This document shows, in pieces, positions 34,048 to 44,112 of a stretch of DNA of 64,000 nt; within the stretch, counting starts at the first letter, position 1, and each line of letters begins with the position of its first letter. The stretch is from Acidobacteriaceae bacterium KBS 89. GTDB lineage: Bacteria; Acidobacteriota; Terriglobia; Terriglobales; Acidobacteriaceae. Position numbers and translations under genes: made by a program. Below the pieces are notes generated by a model. The model made no database searches. It worked only from the letters and a program-made list of their open reading frames with translations, and had not been told where the DNA came from. The stretch spans positions 1,261,147-1,325,146 of the forward strand of contig KB906754.1 in NCBI GenBank assembly GCA_000381605.1. The letters are read 5' to 3'.

Positions 34048-34970
34048 AGCTCCGCCAGCACCTTCCGTAACGAATCCCTCCAATCCATCATCTCCCAGCC
34101 AAACCGCTCCTTCAGCCTTGCGCAATTCATCCGCGAGTTTGCTGGCCGCTTCGCCGGTGTTGGATATTCGGCGGTCGTAATCGGGTCGATCTCCGCAAAA
34201 CGCCCACCAACCTCCTTCTCTCGCTGCAGGCGCACGGCCTCCATCGCAAACCCATACCAGGTAGTCTCCCCCGTGCCGGCTGCGTGGTAGACGCCACCCA
34301 AATCGCCCAGCACAGCCGCAAGTTCATGGCCTCGCGCGGCCCCTTCACACTGTGCCATCACCTCCGCCGTCATCTTCGCCAGGTCACGGCTCCACGTAGG
34401 CGCGCCATGTTGATCCGCGACCACACGCACCGTCTCTCGCTCCCGCGCCAGCCTCAAGATCGTCAGCAGAAAATTCTTTCCTCGCGCACCGTAAACCCAA
34501 CTCGTCCGAAAGACGATCGCGCCAGCACCGCTCGCGGCCAGCTCTGTCTCCCCAGCCAACTTGCTTGCGCCATAGACGCTCACCGGCCCCGTCGCATCCG
34601 TCTCGCTGTATGGCGAACTCGCGGAACCATCGAAAACATAGTCCGTCGAAAAGTGAATCACGCCCGCGCCGATCGTCCGCGCCTCTTCCCCCAACACCCT
34701 GACGGCCTCAGCGTTAATCGCATACGCCAACTCCGGTTCACTCTCTGCCTTGTCCACCGCCGTGTATGCTCCCGGATTCACGATCCATCGCGGCCGCACC
34801 GCCCGAACCATCTCCCGCACCGACGCCGCACTCGTCAGGTCCATCTCAGCACGTGTCGGTGCAACCAACTCACCCAACGGCCCTAGCGTCTCGAGCAGCT
34901 CACAACCCACCTGCCCCGTTGCTCCCGTCAAAAGTATTCGTTCCTCCGGTGGCAGAGCGCTTCGCTCCAT
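34044..34970 (-). CDS. rmlD: dTDP-4-dehydrorhamnose reductase
   Basis: 308 residues from the ATG at 34970, whose A overlaps the TGA of rmlA (TGATG). NADPH-binding RILLTGATGQVGCELLETL, the IVNPGAYTAVDKAESEPE block, and the YxxxK catalytic pair in SVYGASKLAGE are present. C-terminal PITTAEYPTPAKRPANSR is diagnostic for RmlD. It makes dTDP-L-rhamnose from the 4-keto intermediate. The frame is open 270 bases upstream, but that part lies in rmlA and is not coding. Confidence 0.95.
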   Translation of the reverse strand: MERSALPPEERILLTGATGQVGCELLETLGPLGELVAPTRAEMDLTSAASVREMVRAVRPRWIVNPGAYTAVDKAESEPELAYAINAEAVRVLGEEARTIGAGVIHFSTDYVFDGSASSPYSETDATGPVSVYGASKLAGETELAASGAGAIVFRTSWVYGARGKNFLLTILRLARERETVRVVADQHGAPTWSRDLAKMTAEVMAQCEGAARGHELAAVLGDLGGVYHAAGTGETTWYGFAMEAVRLQREKEVGGRFAEIDPITTAEYPTPAKRPANSRMNCARLKERFGWEMMDWRDSLRKVLAEL

Positions 34971-35845
34971 CAATACACCGTCTCTTCCAGAACCCTCAGC
35001 AAATACTGCCCGTACGTACTCTTCGCGATCTTCGCCGCCAGCGCCCGCAGTTGCGCCGCATCGATATATCCAAGCCGATACACAATCTCCTCGGGACATG
35101 CCACCTTCAGCCCCTGCCGCTTCTCGATCGTCTGAATAAACATCGACGCGTCCAGCAGTGAGTCGTGCGTCCCCGTATCGAGCCACGCCGTCCCCCGCCC
35201 CAGCAACTCCGTCCGTAGCTGTCCCCTCTGCAGGTACCACCGGTTCACATCGGTTATCTCCAGTTCTCCACGCGGCGAAGGCTTCAGGCCCTTGGCCACA
35301 CCAACCACCTGCGCATCGTAGAAATAGATCCCCGTCACCGCATAGCGCGACTTCGGCTTCACCGGCTTCTCTTCAATCGAAACCGCCCGCCGTTCCGCAT
35401 CAAACTCCACCACCCCATATCGTTCCGGATCCAATACCGGGTAGGCGAAGACGGTCGCTCCCGGTCTACCCGCAGCGGCGTACCGCAACGTCTTCGCAAA
35501 GTCATGCCCGTAGAAGATGTTGTCGCCCAACACCAGGCAACAACCCTCACCCGCCAGAAACTCCTCGCCGATCAGAAACGCCTGCGCCAATCCATCGGGA
35601 GAGGCCTGCACCGCGTAGTGCAGTTTGAGGCCCCACTGGCTCCCATCACCCAGCAATTGCTCAAAACGCGGCGTGTCCTCGGGAGTCGAAATCACCAGGA
35701 TCTCGCGAATCCCCGCCAGCAGCAGCACCGAGAGCGGATAGTAGATCATCGGCTTGTCGTACACCGGCAGCAACTGTTTCGACACCGCCTGCGTAACCGG
35801 ATGTAATCGGGTACCCGAGCCCCCCGCAAGAATAATTCCCTTCAC
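34970..35845 (-). CDS. rmlA: Glucose-1-phosphate thymidylyltransferase
   Basis: 291 residues. The nucleotidyltransferase loop is [57 protein letters not shown] and [20 protein letters not shown] are the other RmlA signatures. It forms dTDP-glucose from glucose-1-phosphate and dTTP and is normally feedback-inhibited by dTDP-rhamnose. Its start overlaps the rmlB stop by ATGA and its stop overlaps rmlD. Confidence 0.96.
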   Translation of the reverse strand: MKGIILAGGSGTRLHPVTQAVSKQLLPVYDKPMIYYPLSVLLLAGIREILVISTPEDTPRFEQLLGDGSQWGLKLHYAVQASPDGLAQAFLIGEEFLAGEGCCLVLGDNIFYGHDFAKTLRYAAAGRPGATVFAYPVLDPERYGVVEFDAERRAVSIEEKPVKPKSRYAVTGIYFYDAQVVGVAKGLKPSPRGELEITDVNRWYLQRGQLRTELLGRGTAWLDTGTHDSLLDASMFIQTIEKRQGLKVACPEEIVYRLGYIDAAQLRALAAKIAKSTYGQYLLRVLEETVY

Positions 35846-36990
35846 CGGGCACTCTCCCCGCTCGCAACGATCGTCCGTCCCTTAGCCGCCACACTCACTC
35901 CGCCCGCATCGCGACCAGCATAGTTCTGCGCCATCCACTGCTGATACGCTCCGCTCGTCACGTCCTTCACCCACGCTGCATTCGCCAGATACCACTCCAC
36001 CGTCTTCCTCAACCCTGTCTCAAAGCTCTCCTGCGCCCGCCAGCCAAGCTCTCTCTCCAGCTTCCGCGCGTCGATCGCATAGCGCCGGTCATGCCCTGGC
36101 CGATCCGTCACATACTTCACCAGTTGCCGATGCGGTTTGAACTTCGACTCCGGCACCAGCTCATCCAGCAGCGCACAAACGGTCGTCACCACCTCGAGAT
36201 TGCTGCGCTGGTTGCCACCGCCGACGTTATAGGTCTCGCCCACCCGCCCTCGCTCCAGCACCGTCCGGATCGCCCGGCAATGGTCCAACACGTAGAGCCA
36301 GTCCCTCACCTGCTGTCCATCTCCATACACCGGCAGCGCTTTGCCCTGCAGCGCATTCGCAATCATCAGGGGAATCAGCTTCTCCGGAAACTGATACGGC
36401 CCATAGTTGTTCGAGCAGTTCGTCACAATCGCCGGCAATCCGTACGTATGCACCCACGCCCGGACCAGATGGTCCGATGACGCCTTCGACGCCGCATACG
36501 GACTGTTCGGCGCATAGGGAGTCTCTTCGTGAAACGCCGGAGCCTCCGGCGTCAGAGTGCCGTAAACCTCATCCGTCGACACATGCAAAAAACGGAACCC
36601 CGCCCGCTCCTCACCCGCCACCGAGTCGTAGTACTCACGCGCCGCGCGCAAGAGAGTAAATGTTCCATCGATATTGGTCCGCAGAAACGCCTCTGGCCCC
36701 ACGATCGACCGGTCGACATGGCTCTCCGCGGCAAAGTGAACCACCGCGCGCGGTCGATGCTGCCGGAGCAGCGCAGTCACCAACTCGGCATCGCAGATAT
36801 CGCCATGGACAAATTGATAGGCGGGATTGGAGGCGACAGACGCCAGATTTTCCGGGTTCCCGGCATATGTCAGCTTATCCAGATTGACCACCGGCCCACC
36901 CGTCTTCAGCCAGTCCAACACAAAATTTGAGCCAATAAATCCAGCTCCACCGGTTACTAGAATGGGAGTCGCGCCACTACCCGTGATCAT
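35842..36990 (-). CDS. rmlB: dTDP-glucose 4,6-dehydratase
   Basis: 382 residues from the ATG at 36990, preceded by GAAGGTGGAA; an upstream ATG at 37014 lacks such a site. Motifs: [20 protein letters not shown], the Thr-Asp-Glu active-site block [13 protein letters not shown], and [15 protein letters not shown] with Yxxx[18 protein letters not shown] follows. It is about 25-30 residues longer than usual owing to a C-terminal extension (after the [12 protein letters not shown] region). First gene of the rml operon. Confidence 0.95.
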   Translation of the reverse strand: MITGSGATPILVTGGAGFIGSNFVLDWLKTGGPVVNLDKLTYAGNPENLASVASNPAYQFVHGDICDAELVTALLRQHRPRAVVHFAAESHVDRSIVGPEAFLRTNIDGTFTLLRAAREYYDSVAGEERAGFRFLHVSTDEVYGTLTPEAPAFHEETPYAPNSPYAASKASSDHLVRAWVHTYGLPAIVTNCSNNYGPYQFPEKLIPLMIANALQGKALPVYGDGQQVRDWLYVLDHCRAIRTVLERGRVGETYNVGGGNQRSNLEVVTTVCALLDELVPESKFKPHRQLVKYVTDRPGHDRRYAIDARKLERELGWRAQESFETGLRKTVEWYLANAAWVKDVTSGAYQQWMAQNYAGRDAGGVSVAAKGRTIVASGESAR

Positions 36991-37216
36991 TTCCACCTTC
37001 TGATTCAATCCCATTTGCTGCCAGGTGCCCCCTTAAGCCACATCCAAAACTCCTGCAGATAATACCGCCCTGGTTCAGTCAGAGCGGCCCAGCGTACTCC
37101 GCCGTTCTCTACAACAGTTTACAGCCAGAGAATCGGCGGTAAGCCGGGCACAAACGAGGCAACTGCAACTCGCCGCAACGGCTCCAATGGAAGTCAACGC
37201 CCGGAAAGGTGGCTTC

Positions 37217-37450
37217 ATGTCTTCCAACAATCAGCACGCCAACGACCCACAGGCACCCGCATATCAACCTCCCCCGCCAACCTCAAGCCACGCCGTCGAG
37301 CCCTCCGGCCCAAAAGGCGACAACCCCTCCACCGCCGGCCCCGGTCCCACTAAAGTCCGGTCCAACACGCCAGAAAACCGACAGGGGCATATCAATCCCT
37401 CCGCACCCGAGGATTCCAACACCACCCCGGGTACAGTGGGGGAAAAGTAA
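37217..37450 (+). CDS. Small proline-rich hypothetical protein
   Basis: 77 residues from ATG 37217, supported by GGAAAGGTGG five bases upstream; the longer frame from 37187 lacks one. Composition is dominated by Pro, Ser, Asn, Gly and Thr with no hydrophobic core, signal peptide or helix, so it is probably disordered. No family recognised. It is divergent from rmlB. It could be spurious, but the ribosome site argues for a real small gene. Confidence 0.5.
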   Translation: MSSNNQHANDPQAPAYQPPPPTSSHAVEPSGPKGDNPSTAGPGPTKVRSNTPENRQGHINPSAPEDSNTTPGTVGEK

Positions 37451-37573
37451 GGCGTCGTAGCTCCTTCGGCCCAGTCCAATCCGAACCAGTTCCCCGCTCC
37501 GGCCTTCAAATTCGAAAGGCGATCATAAACCTGTCCGTGCAGATATGATGTGGCTTTGAGAATTGGAGCCTGA

Positions 37574-38128
37574 ATGAGAATGTCTCTATCGATTGTTGGG
37601 GTACTTGCAACAGTCTTGTCCGTGGGAATAGTCGGCGCCCAGACGACGCCAGCTCAGCCTGCATCACCAGCCTCTTCATCGGCGACCGTGCTGAATGCCA
37701 CCGAGGCGCAGAAGATCTTTCCGGCATCGGTTTTCTTCAAAGGTCAGACGGCGCCGATCCAGGGCAGAAATTCAGGCGGTGTGCGTCTTCCTGACAAAAA
37801 ATTCGTACTCTTCTCCCTCGTGGACAATTCGGGTTATTCGAGCCAGGTGCAGGAGCGATACCAAGCCTATCTGATCACGGAAGCCACTCTCGATATCGAT
37901 GGACACAAACTCGTGCCCGGAGCATACGGCTGCGGATTCCTGGCAGAAAACAGCTTTGTAGTGATGGATCTAAGTGGACGCGATCTGTTTCTCGCGCATT
38001 CAAAGCACGACGCCGACATGCGCCGGCCTGTGCCACTCCAGATCGAGGCGACTGCAAATGAGCCGGGCCTCTACCGGCTGTACGCCGGGCGCAACTTCGT
38101 CACGTTTCGAGTCGCCGCGGGAGATTGA
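37574..38128 (+). CDS. Small secreted protein, Acidobacteria-type, function unknown
   Basis: 184 residues with a signal peptide (SLSIVGVLATVLSVGIVGAQ), a Thr/Ala/Pro/Ser-rich linker, and a beta-rich domain of about 130 residues. Notable blocks: IFPASVFFKGQTAPIQGRNS, HKLVPGAYGCGFLAEN and LYRLYAGRNFVTFRV. The pattern of a VPGAYxxGF turn followed by a terminal GRNFVTFRV strand recurs in the protein at 49265 (LAPGSYVFGW and GRFSIPYRL), so both probably belong to one family. Start has GGAG five bases upstream. No enzyme motif seen. Confidence 0.75.
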   Translation: MRMSLSIVGVLATVLSVGIVGAQTTPAQPASPASSSATVLNATEAQKIFPASVFFKGQTAPIQGRNSGGVRLPDKKFVLFSLVDNSGYSSQVQERYQAYLITEATLDIDGHKLVPGAYGCGFLAENSFVVMDLSGRDLFLAHSKHDADMRRPVPLQIEATANEPGLYRLYAGRNFVTFRVAAGD

Positions 38129-38222
38129 AGCTTAGGAGTCGCGATCACGCCACAACAACACTCCGCGAACTTTCATCTTCTGCGCGACACAAGAAATCGA
38201 GAATCCCGGCAAGGACCGCACA

Positions 38223-40097
38223 ATGTTCGTTCGTCGTACCCATCGTAGTTTCCCCTCGGTCTATAAGTTCGTGGCGCTCGCCGTCTATCTCGTCTGCTCA
38301 TTCGGCCCAGGCAGATTGACGGCTCAAACCCCCCAGCCATCCACGGTGTCCGAAAAGCCTCAAGGAGAGGGCCAGCAACCCCAAAATGGTGGAGTCAACA
38401 CCGGAGGCACCCACCCTGCAGTTCTCGACAAAGAGCACAGGCCAATCACCGCGGGGGGCTTTGTCAAAAGCGGCCCCGTCATCTTTCAGGACATCGCCCA
38501 AAAGGCCGGCCTAACCACTTGGAAGCACACAATGGGAACCCCGGAAAAGCCCTACATCGTCGAGTCCAATGGCTCCGGCGTCGGCCTGATCGACTACGAC
38601 AACGATGGCTGGCTCGACATCTATCTTGCTAGCGGCTTAACCGCCGATGCCCTGGCTGGAAAGGCTCCCGCTCCCAAAGCTGCGCTGTTTCACAACAACC
38701 ACGACGGCACCTTCACCAACGTCGCCGCAAAGGCAGGCGTTACCAACGAACGTTGGGGTATTGGCGTTGCGATCGCCGACTACGACAACGATGGGTGGAC
38801 CGACATTTACGTCACCAACTTCGGCAAGAACCGTCTCTATCACAACAATCACGACGGTACCTTCACCGACGTCGCAGAGAAGGCAGGAGTAACGTTGGGT
38901 AACTGGTCAACCGGTGCGACATGGGGAGACTACGATGGCGACGGTCGCCTCGATCTCTTCGTTCCTGGCTACCTCCACTACGATATGGCGAACCAGCCGG
39001 CGTCCAGCAGCCAGGGGTCAACGTTGTGCCAGTTCCGCGGCGAAGAGGTGATGTGTGGCCCGCGTGGCCTCAAGGGCGAACCCGATCACCTGTTTCACAA
39101 CGATGGAGATGGAACATTCACCGATGTCAGTGAGAAAGCTGGCGTCGCCGACAAGAACGCTTACTACGGCCTCTCTTCGCTCTTCATCGATGTCAACGAC
39201 GACGGCAAACCCGACCTTCTGGTCGCAGACGATTCGACTCCGAACTACCTCTATCTGAACAAAGGTGACGGCACATTCGAGGACGCAAGTTACGCCTCCG
39301 GTTACGCACTCAATGAGAACGGCCGCGAAACAGCGTCCATGGGCATCGCATTTGGCGACTACCGGAACAACGGACTCGTCGATTTCTACAACACGACCTT
39401 CTCCGACGACTACAACCCGCTCTACCGAAATGACGGCAACGCAAACTTCACCGACGTCAGCTATCCAATGGGAATTGCCGAACCGACCATCCCGTTTCTT
39501 GGCTGGGGCGACGCATTCCTGGACTTTGATAACGACGGATGGAAGGACATCGTGATCGCAAACGGCCATGTATATCCATTGGTTGACCGCACAAGTTGGG
39601 GCACCACTTGGGCGCAGCGTCCTTTGCTCTTCAAGAATATTGACGGCAAAAAATTCGACCCGATGCCCGCCGTAGAAGGCTCCGGATTAGCAAATGTCTA
39701 TGCCGGCAGAGGCCTGGCAGTCGGAGACCTCTTCAATGATGGCAAACTCGATGTCGTCATCAACGTCATGGACGGCCATCCTGCCCTGTTGCGCAATGTC
39801 TCACCCGACACCCATCATTGGGTGGAACTCAAACTTGTAGGCGGTCCAAAAGGCCCGCGCGATGCAATCGGAGCGACCGTCTACCTTACAGCAGGCGGAC
39901 AACGCCAGCGCGGCGACGTTGTCTCGGGCGGAAGCTATGCGTCCACGCACGATCCGCGTCTACACTTTGGACTCGGCGACGCCGCCACAGTCGATTCGGT
40001 CGAAGTGCACTGGCCAAGCGGCACAAAGGAGAAATTCTCCATCACCAAGGCGGACCAGATCGTTACAATCATCGAGGGCAAAGGCACAAAGCTGTAG
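38223..40097 (+). CDS. Secreted CRTAC1-type FG-GAP/ASPIC-UnbV protein
   Basis: 624 residues with a signal peptide ending near LTAQ and an Asn/Gln/Gly-rich linker. Six calcium-binding Asp-rich repeats are visible: DYDNDGWLDIYLASG, DYDNDGWTDIYVTNFG, DYDGDGRLDLFVPGY, DVNDDGKPDLLVADD, DFDNDGWKDIVIANG and LFNDGKLDVVINVMDG, each near an FG-GAP blade of an integrin-like beta-propeller. The C-terminus (GPKGPRDAIGATVYL to SVEVHWPSG) is the ASPIC/UnbV domain. The AAGGA site precedes ATG 38223. It lies beside two cytochrome c genes, a recurring combination in Acidobacteriota; biochemical role unknown. Confidence 0.9.
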   Translation: MFVRRTHRSFPSVYKFVALAVYLVCSFGPGRLTAQTPQPSTVSEKPQGEGQQPQNGGVNTGGTHPAVLDKEHRPITAGGFVKSGPVIFQDIAQKAGLTTWKHTMGTPEKPYIVESNGSGVGLIDYDNDGWLDIYLASGLTADALAGKAPAPKAALFHNNHDGTFTNVAAKAGVTNERWGIGVAIADYDNDGWTDIYVTNFGKNRLYHNNHDGTFTDVAEKAGVTLGNWSTGATWGDYDGDGRLDLFVPGYLHYDMANQPASSSQGSTLCQFRGEEVMCGPRGLKGEPDHLFHNDGDGTFTDVSEKAGVADKNAYYGLSSLFIDVNDDGKPDLLVADDSTPNYLYLNKGDGTFEDASYASGYALNENGRETASMGIAFGDYRNNGLVDFYNTTFSDDYNPLYRNDGNANFTDVSYPMGIAEPTIPFLGWGDAFLDFDNDGWKDIVIANGHVYPLVDRTSWGTTWAQRPLLFKNIDGKKFDPMPAVEGSGLANVYAGRGLAVGDLFNDGKLDVVINVMDGHPALLRNVSPDTHHWVELKLVGGPKGPRDAIGATVYLTAGGQRQRGDVVSGGSYASTHDPRLHFGLGDAATVDSVEVHWPSGTKEKFSITKADQIVTIIEGKGTKL

Positions 40098-40100
40098 CCT

Positions 40101-40556
40101 TCATGGCTGGGGCGACTTGCTCGTCACCGCAGCGTTCTTTGGAGCTTTACGTTTGTCGTGGAGGAAGTCCACTAGATCTTTGATCTCGTCCGGCTGAAGA
40201 GCGTCTCCGAAGGCAGGCATCATCGCACCGCCGTCACGAATCTGATGCTCGATCTGTTCCTTCTTGAGACGTTTCCCGACCGTGCTCAAATCCGGCCCCC
40301 GTTCACCACCCGTACCGTTGGCACCGTGACAATGCTCACATCCTCTCTCATGAAAGAGCGCAGCCCCAGCCTTCTTGCTCTCATTCGAGTGCGCATGAAC
40401 CACTGGAAGGCCACGTTTGGGCAAACCGCACGCCAAGGCCACAACAAAGACCACGCAACAAAGGGCGGCGAAGACTTGTGCTCGAATTTTTGTGGACTGT
40501 CGCAGAAAAATTAATGCCTTGGTGTGGTCGTCTATCTCGGGTGCATGGGCAATCAT
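40101..40556 (-). CDS. Membrane-anchored monoheme cytochrome c
   Basis: 151 residues from ATG 40556 (a TTG at 40562 is also in frame). A hydrophobic helix (AALCCVVFVVALACG, about residues 28-45) either anchors the protein or is cleaved. One heme-binding motif, RGCEHCHGANGTGG, and a distal Met ligand in DGGAMMPAFGDALQPDE fit a class I cytochrome c. It ends three bases from the convergent CRTAC1 gene and lies 31 bases downstream of the pentaheme gene, so the two cytochromes are probably co-transcribed. Electron-transfer role; partner unknown. Confidence 0.85.
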   Translation of the reverse strand: MIAHAPEIDDHTKALIFLRQSTKIRAQVFAALCCVVFVVALACGLPKRGLPVVHAHSNESKKAGAALFHERGCEHCHGANGTGGERGPDLSTVGKRLKKEQIEHQIRDGGAMMPAFGDALQPDEIKDLVDFLHDKRKAPKNAAVTSKSPQP

Positions 40557-40587
40557 CAGCAAGACTACAGTCTAAAGAGATCGCTGA

Positions 40588-42867
40588 CTAGAACTCGCCC
40601 CCGCTCATTGAAGAAGTGGTGGGTGCAACGATCTGGGGCAGGTGCTTTCCGGGCTTGGAAGGCATGTCGAGTTCATGCGTATGCCAGACGGTCACCTCGT
40701 TCGCAATCTCCGCGTGCTTCTGGAGATACTCATACGCATAGGTGCCCGCACTGGGATCGTCCTTCTGATCGGCGAATGCCGCGGCCTCGCGCTTCGACAG
40801 GTCCATGAGGCCAAGTCTACGGTAGACGATGGAAAGAATATAGTGGGCGGACAAATCATCGGGATCAATCGACTCGACCTTCTCGTACTCAAGTCGGGCT
40901 TGATCATATTTATGCAGTTGGTAGTAGGAGAATCCCAGCTCACGGTGAGCATCCCGCGATTGCGGAAAGCTGATCGCGACCTTCTGCAGATCTGCGATGG
41001 CCGCTTCCATATTGCCAAGATTACGCTCGACCAGCGCGCGATAGTACAGCGCCCGTGCGTTTCCAGGAGAAATCGCCAATGCCTTTTCCAGGTTCGGCCG
41101 GGCATCGTCATACTTTTGCCATTGAAATTGGGCAATGGCGAGATTCGTATAAGCATCGGCATAATCTGGCCGAAGACTAATGACGTGCTCGAAGGCCTTG
41201 CTCGATGCGGAATATTGCTGTGCATCGAGCAGCGCAATTCCAAAGTTGTTCCAGCGCATCCATTCCTTGTTTTCCGCCGGCCCCGCAGCGACGGGCTTAT
41301 TCTCGCCGATTTGGATGGTTCGACTCTGCGACACCATATCAACAATTGGCTGCTCATAGTGCTTCCCCATGCCGAAGTCCATGAAATGTTGATCGAACCG
41401 CCGATACTTTACCGTTGCGGTGATCGTCACTGGCCCAACAGCAGCGGCCGGCATGATAAACGAGTAACGAACGAGTTGAGAACGTCCGGACTGAATCGTG
41501 TTGTTATAGGCCACGACGCGGTTAGTCCAAACTTGGTGTAAATCGTTCAGACCTCCATTAACGTTGATCAGACGGTTAGTGAAGCTATGTGCACGTTCAT
41601 CAAGATCGCCGCTCGGTTTGATGAAGCCGCTCTGATGCAGTACCTTCCCCGCCGAATCTTTAACCGTGAATTCGACCCAGGATTCGTACATGTCACGCTG
41701 CTCGGGAACATGACTGTGTGCGATCCCCTTGTTCTGGATCACAACGTCGGCCGTTAGCGTCTCGCCCGGAGCCACTGAATACCCCGTCAGGCCCAGGGGA
41801 GCGACCAATCCCTTCAATGAGCTGCTGTCGGCCATTTCGCCATGCTCAATAGCGAAGATATCGACATTGAAGACGCTGTTCTGAAGGAACTGCACGATCC
41901 GAGCGGCCTGCTCGTCAAAGCCGTAGATCTTCGGTATAACCGTATTCGCGCCAAGCCAACGGTGCGAGGCGAGTTGACCTTTCTTCGCACCGGAGTCCGT
42001 AAGTTTCAGCCCCTCGCGCTGCATGTGGCAGGTCTGGCAAGTGGAAACCGAGTCCTTCACATAGAAAGGCAGCGGCGATTGCTTCGCAAAGGAAGAGTTC
42101 TGCCACTCATCATAGAGGAAAATAGCGCGCTGCCATTTGTAATCATTCAGGTTTCGCGGCAGGGCGGCCTTGTGGCAGGACGAGCAGAACTCCGACGTGC
42201 GGTAGAAGTCCCTCATGACCGCTTTGCTGTGGCGATCGAGGTGCGCGAGAATCTCGCCATCGGAGACCTTGCGAGTGATGGCCTTACCGTCTTCGTCCAC
42301 CAGCACCGCGGGAAGGCCCATCACGTAACTCCCCGTGCCCCGCGTGTCCCCTTTCTGGATCGAGTGGCATACCGAACACGTGACACCGTCCTGATCATAC
42401 GGACGCTTCTTCGGTGCACCCTGCGTTAGGGCTCCCGCTACAACGGAGATCGGATCATGACAACCCTCACAGTGACGGGAGTATTCAACCCCCTTGGAAT
42501 CATTCAGCAGCGCTACATTTTTCAGATAGTACGGGACGCGATTGGCGTTCGAATGTGCAGACTCCCGCCATTGCTTATGGCTCTCCTGGTGACAATGGCC
42601 ACAATACTCCGCCGTCGGAAAGACCTTAGGATCGAGAAACTCGCCAGTATCGGTCGTCGCGTTCGACGGCAGAAAGGGAGATTCCTTGCCAAAACGATAG
42701 TTGTACTTGGCCGCAATTTTTTCGTTGTATTCATGGCGCGCAGCGACAGCTTCATCAGCATCGCTGCCGGCCTTCACCGATCCCGGCGCAAGCAATGCCA
42801 CGCTTGCCAGGCCCGTCCCGAGAACCAGGATAAGAGCTCCAACGCGCCTTCGATCTTCGACCATCAT
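40588..42867 (-). CDS. Pentaheme cytochrome c with TPR repeats
   Basis: 759 residues. A signal/anchor helix (ALILVLGTGLASVALLAPG) is followed by five CxxCH motifs: AEYCGHCHQE, RHCEGCHDPI, VTCSVCHSIQ, EFCSSCHKAA and STCQTCHMQR (all within the first 300 residues, c554-like spacing). A beta-rich middle region contains SVAPGETLTADVVIQ. The C-terminal 300 residues are TPR repeats (ALAISPGNARALYYRALV, PDYADAYTNLAIAQF). Such heme-TPR proteins are common in Acidobacteriota and Planctomycetes. Probably a periplasmic electron-transfer hub. ATG choice is uncertain within a few codons. Confidence 0.85.
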   Translation of the reverse strand: MMVEDRRRVGALILVLGTGLASVALLAPGSVKAGSDADEAVAARHEYNEKIAAKYNYRFGKESPFLPSNATTDTGEFLDPKVFPTAEYCGHCHQESHKQWRESAHSNANRVPYYLKNVALLNDSKGVEYSRHCEGCHDPISVVAGALTQGAPKKRPYDQDGVTCSVCHSIQKGDTRGTGSYVMGLPAVLVDEDGKAITRKVSDGEILAHLDRHSKAVMRDFYRTSEFCSSCHKAALPRNLNDYKWQRAIFLYDEWQNSSFAKQSPLPFYVKDSVSTCQTCHMQREGLKLTDSGAKKGQLASHRWLGANTVIPKIYGFDEQAARIVQFLQNSVFNVDIFAIEHGEMADSSSLKGLVAPLGLTGYSVAPGETLTADVVIQNKGIAHSHVPEQRDMYESWVEFTVKDSAGKVLHQSGFIKPSGDLDERAHSFTNRLINVNGGLNDLHQVWTNRVVAYNNTIQSGRSQLVRYSFIMPAAAVGPVTITATVKYRRFDQHFMDFGMGKHYEQPIVDMVSQSRTIQIGENKPVAAGPAENKEWMRWNNFGIALLDAQQYSASSKAFEHVISLRPDYADAYTNLAIAQFQWQKYDDARPNLEKALAISPGNARALYYRALVERNLGNMEAAIADLQKVAISFPQSRDAHRELGFSYYQLHKYDQARLEYEKVESIDPDDLSAHYILSIVYRRLGLMDLSKREAAAFADQKDDPSAGTYAYEYLQKHAEIANEVTVWHTHELDMPSKPGKHLPQIVAPTTSSMSGGEF

Positions 42868-42926
42868 TTTGAGCAGCACAACAACCCCAATTCAGCTCGC
42901 ACCCTTGAATGTCCCATTCTAGTGCG

Positions 42927-43478
42927 TCAACTCGTTACGCGAGAGGGTTCAGCATATCCACTCTCCGCGAGTCGCTTTCCCATTGCCCGATACATCTCGT
43001 CGTCGTGGGGCTGCCAGGTCGCCAGCCCGTCGACATAGCGGTTATACATGCAAAATGCCGCAGCTATCAGCACCGTGTCGTGGATTTCGACATCGGTAGC
43101 GCCAAGACTCCTGGCCACCTCCACGCTTGCAGGAGATACATGCTTACCTCCCTGCTGCACCTCCCCAGCAATAACAAGAAGGGCCTTCAGCTTCTCGGAG
43201 ATATCGGCCCGCGAAAAATCATGTTTTACCTGGATCACAGTCTCCGCATTCTGACCCAGGTGTGCGGCGGCTGCCGCCCCGTGGCTTGTCTGGCAAAAGT
43301 AGCAATCGTTCTGGCTCGACACGTAGGTCGCTATCAGCTCCCGTTCCGCAGGGCTCAACGAATTCGGCCCGTGCAGCAATACATGTGCAAGCTCCCGCAT
43401 CGGCTTTGCCGTCTCCGGACGAAAAGCGAAACCGCTGGAAATCCCCGGCAGTCCTTCCGGTAGAGAAATATGTGGCAT
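42927..43478 (-). CDS. AhpD/carboxymuconolactone decarboxylase-like protein
   Basis: 183 residues from ATG 43478, preceded by GGAGGAAC. The AhpD core CxxC with a nearby His is visible in NDCYFCQTSHGAAAAAHLG, followed by KLKALLVIAGEVQQGGKHVS and DTVLIAAAFCMYNRYVDG. Such proteins act as peroxidases or as gamma-carboxymuconolactone decarboxylases; the CxxCxxxH fits the redox type. A closely related gene lies directly upstream. Together they were duplicated; no partner reductase is present. Confidence 0.87.
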   Translation of the reverse strand: MPHISLPEGLPGISSGFAFRPETAKPMRELAHVLLHGPNSLSPAERELIATYVSSQNDCYFCQTSHGAAAAAHLGQNAETVIQVKHDFSRADISEKLKALLVIAGEVQQGGKHVSPASVEVARSLGATDVEIHDTVLIAAAFCMYNRYVDGLATWQPHDDEMYRAMGKRLAESGYAEPSRVTS

Positions 43479-43521
43479 GTCTTTTGTTCCTCCGTAGTTC
43501 GCAAAATTCCACCGTTGCCGG

Positions 43522-44097
43522 CTACACCGTCTCCATCGCACTCGCGGGCAAGTATTCTTTGCTGACCGCGACATATCCGTCGCGGGCGACCATCTTGCCT
43601 CGCTCACGATACATCGCCTCGTCTCTTGGCTGCGTCGTCCCTAACCCATCGACATAGCGGTTGAACATGCAAAAGGCAGCGGCTATCAAAACTGTGTCGT
43701 GGATCTCCGTATCCGTCGCACCCGACGCCTTTGCGTTAGCGACCGCCTCTGAAGTCACATGCTTTCCACCTTTTTGCACCTGTCCTGCGATCACCAGCAG
43801 CGCCTTCAACTTATCGGAGATCTCCGCATTCCAGAAATCCACCTTAACCTTCTTCACCAATACTTCATCGCCTCCCAAACTGGCCGCAGCAATAGCACCG
43901 TGGATCGTCTGGCAGTAATAACAATCATTCTCACTCGACACGTATGTCGCAATCAGTTCGCGTTCCCCTTGCGTCAACGTATTCGGTGCGTGCAACAGAA
44001 ACTCGACAAGATCGTTCAGCGGCCTGGCCGTCTCGGGGCGAAAAGCCATCGCGCCTCGGATGCCTGGAAGTCCTTCGGGCAATTCAATGTAAGCCAT
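43522..44097 (-). CDS. AhpD/carboxymuconolactone decarboxylase-like protein (paralogue)
   Basis: 191 residues. Same architecture as its neighbour: SENDCYYCQTIHGAIAAASLG, ISDKLKALLVIAGQVQKGG and DTVLIAAAFCMFNRYVDG. The start is supported by AAAGGAATCG about ten bases upstream. The two proteins share long stretches of identity (ATYVSS, IAGxVQ, YVDG), so the pair is a tandem duplication. It is separated from the amino-acid permease by 15 bases on the same strand. Likely peroxidase-type redox activity in the cytoplasm. Confidence 0.87.
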   Translation of the reverse strand: MAYIELPEGLPGIRGAMAFRPETARPLNDLVEFLLHAPNTLTQGERELIATYVSSENDCYYCQTIHGAIAAASLGGDEVLVKKVKVDFWNAEISDKLKALLVIAGQVQKGGKHVTSEAVANAKASGATDTEIHDTVLIAAAFCMFNRYVDGLGTTQPRDEAMYRERGKMVARDGYVAVSKEYLPASAMETV

Positions 44098-44112
44098 CAG
44101 TGTCGATTCCTT

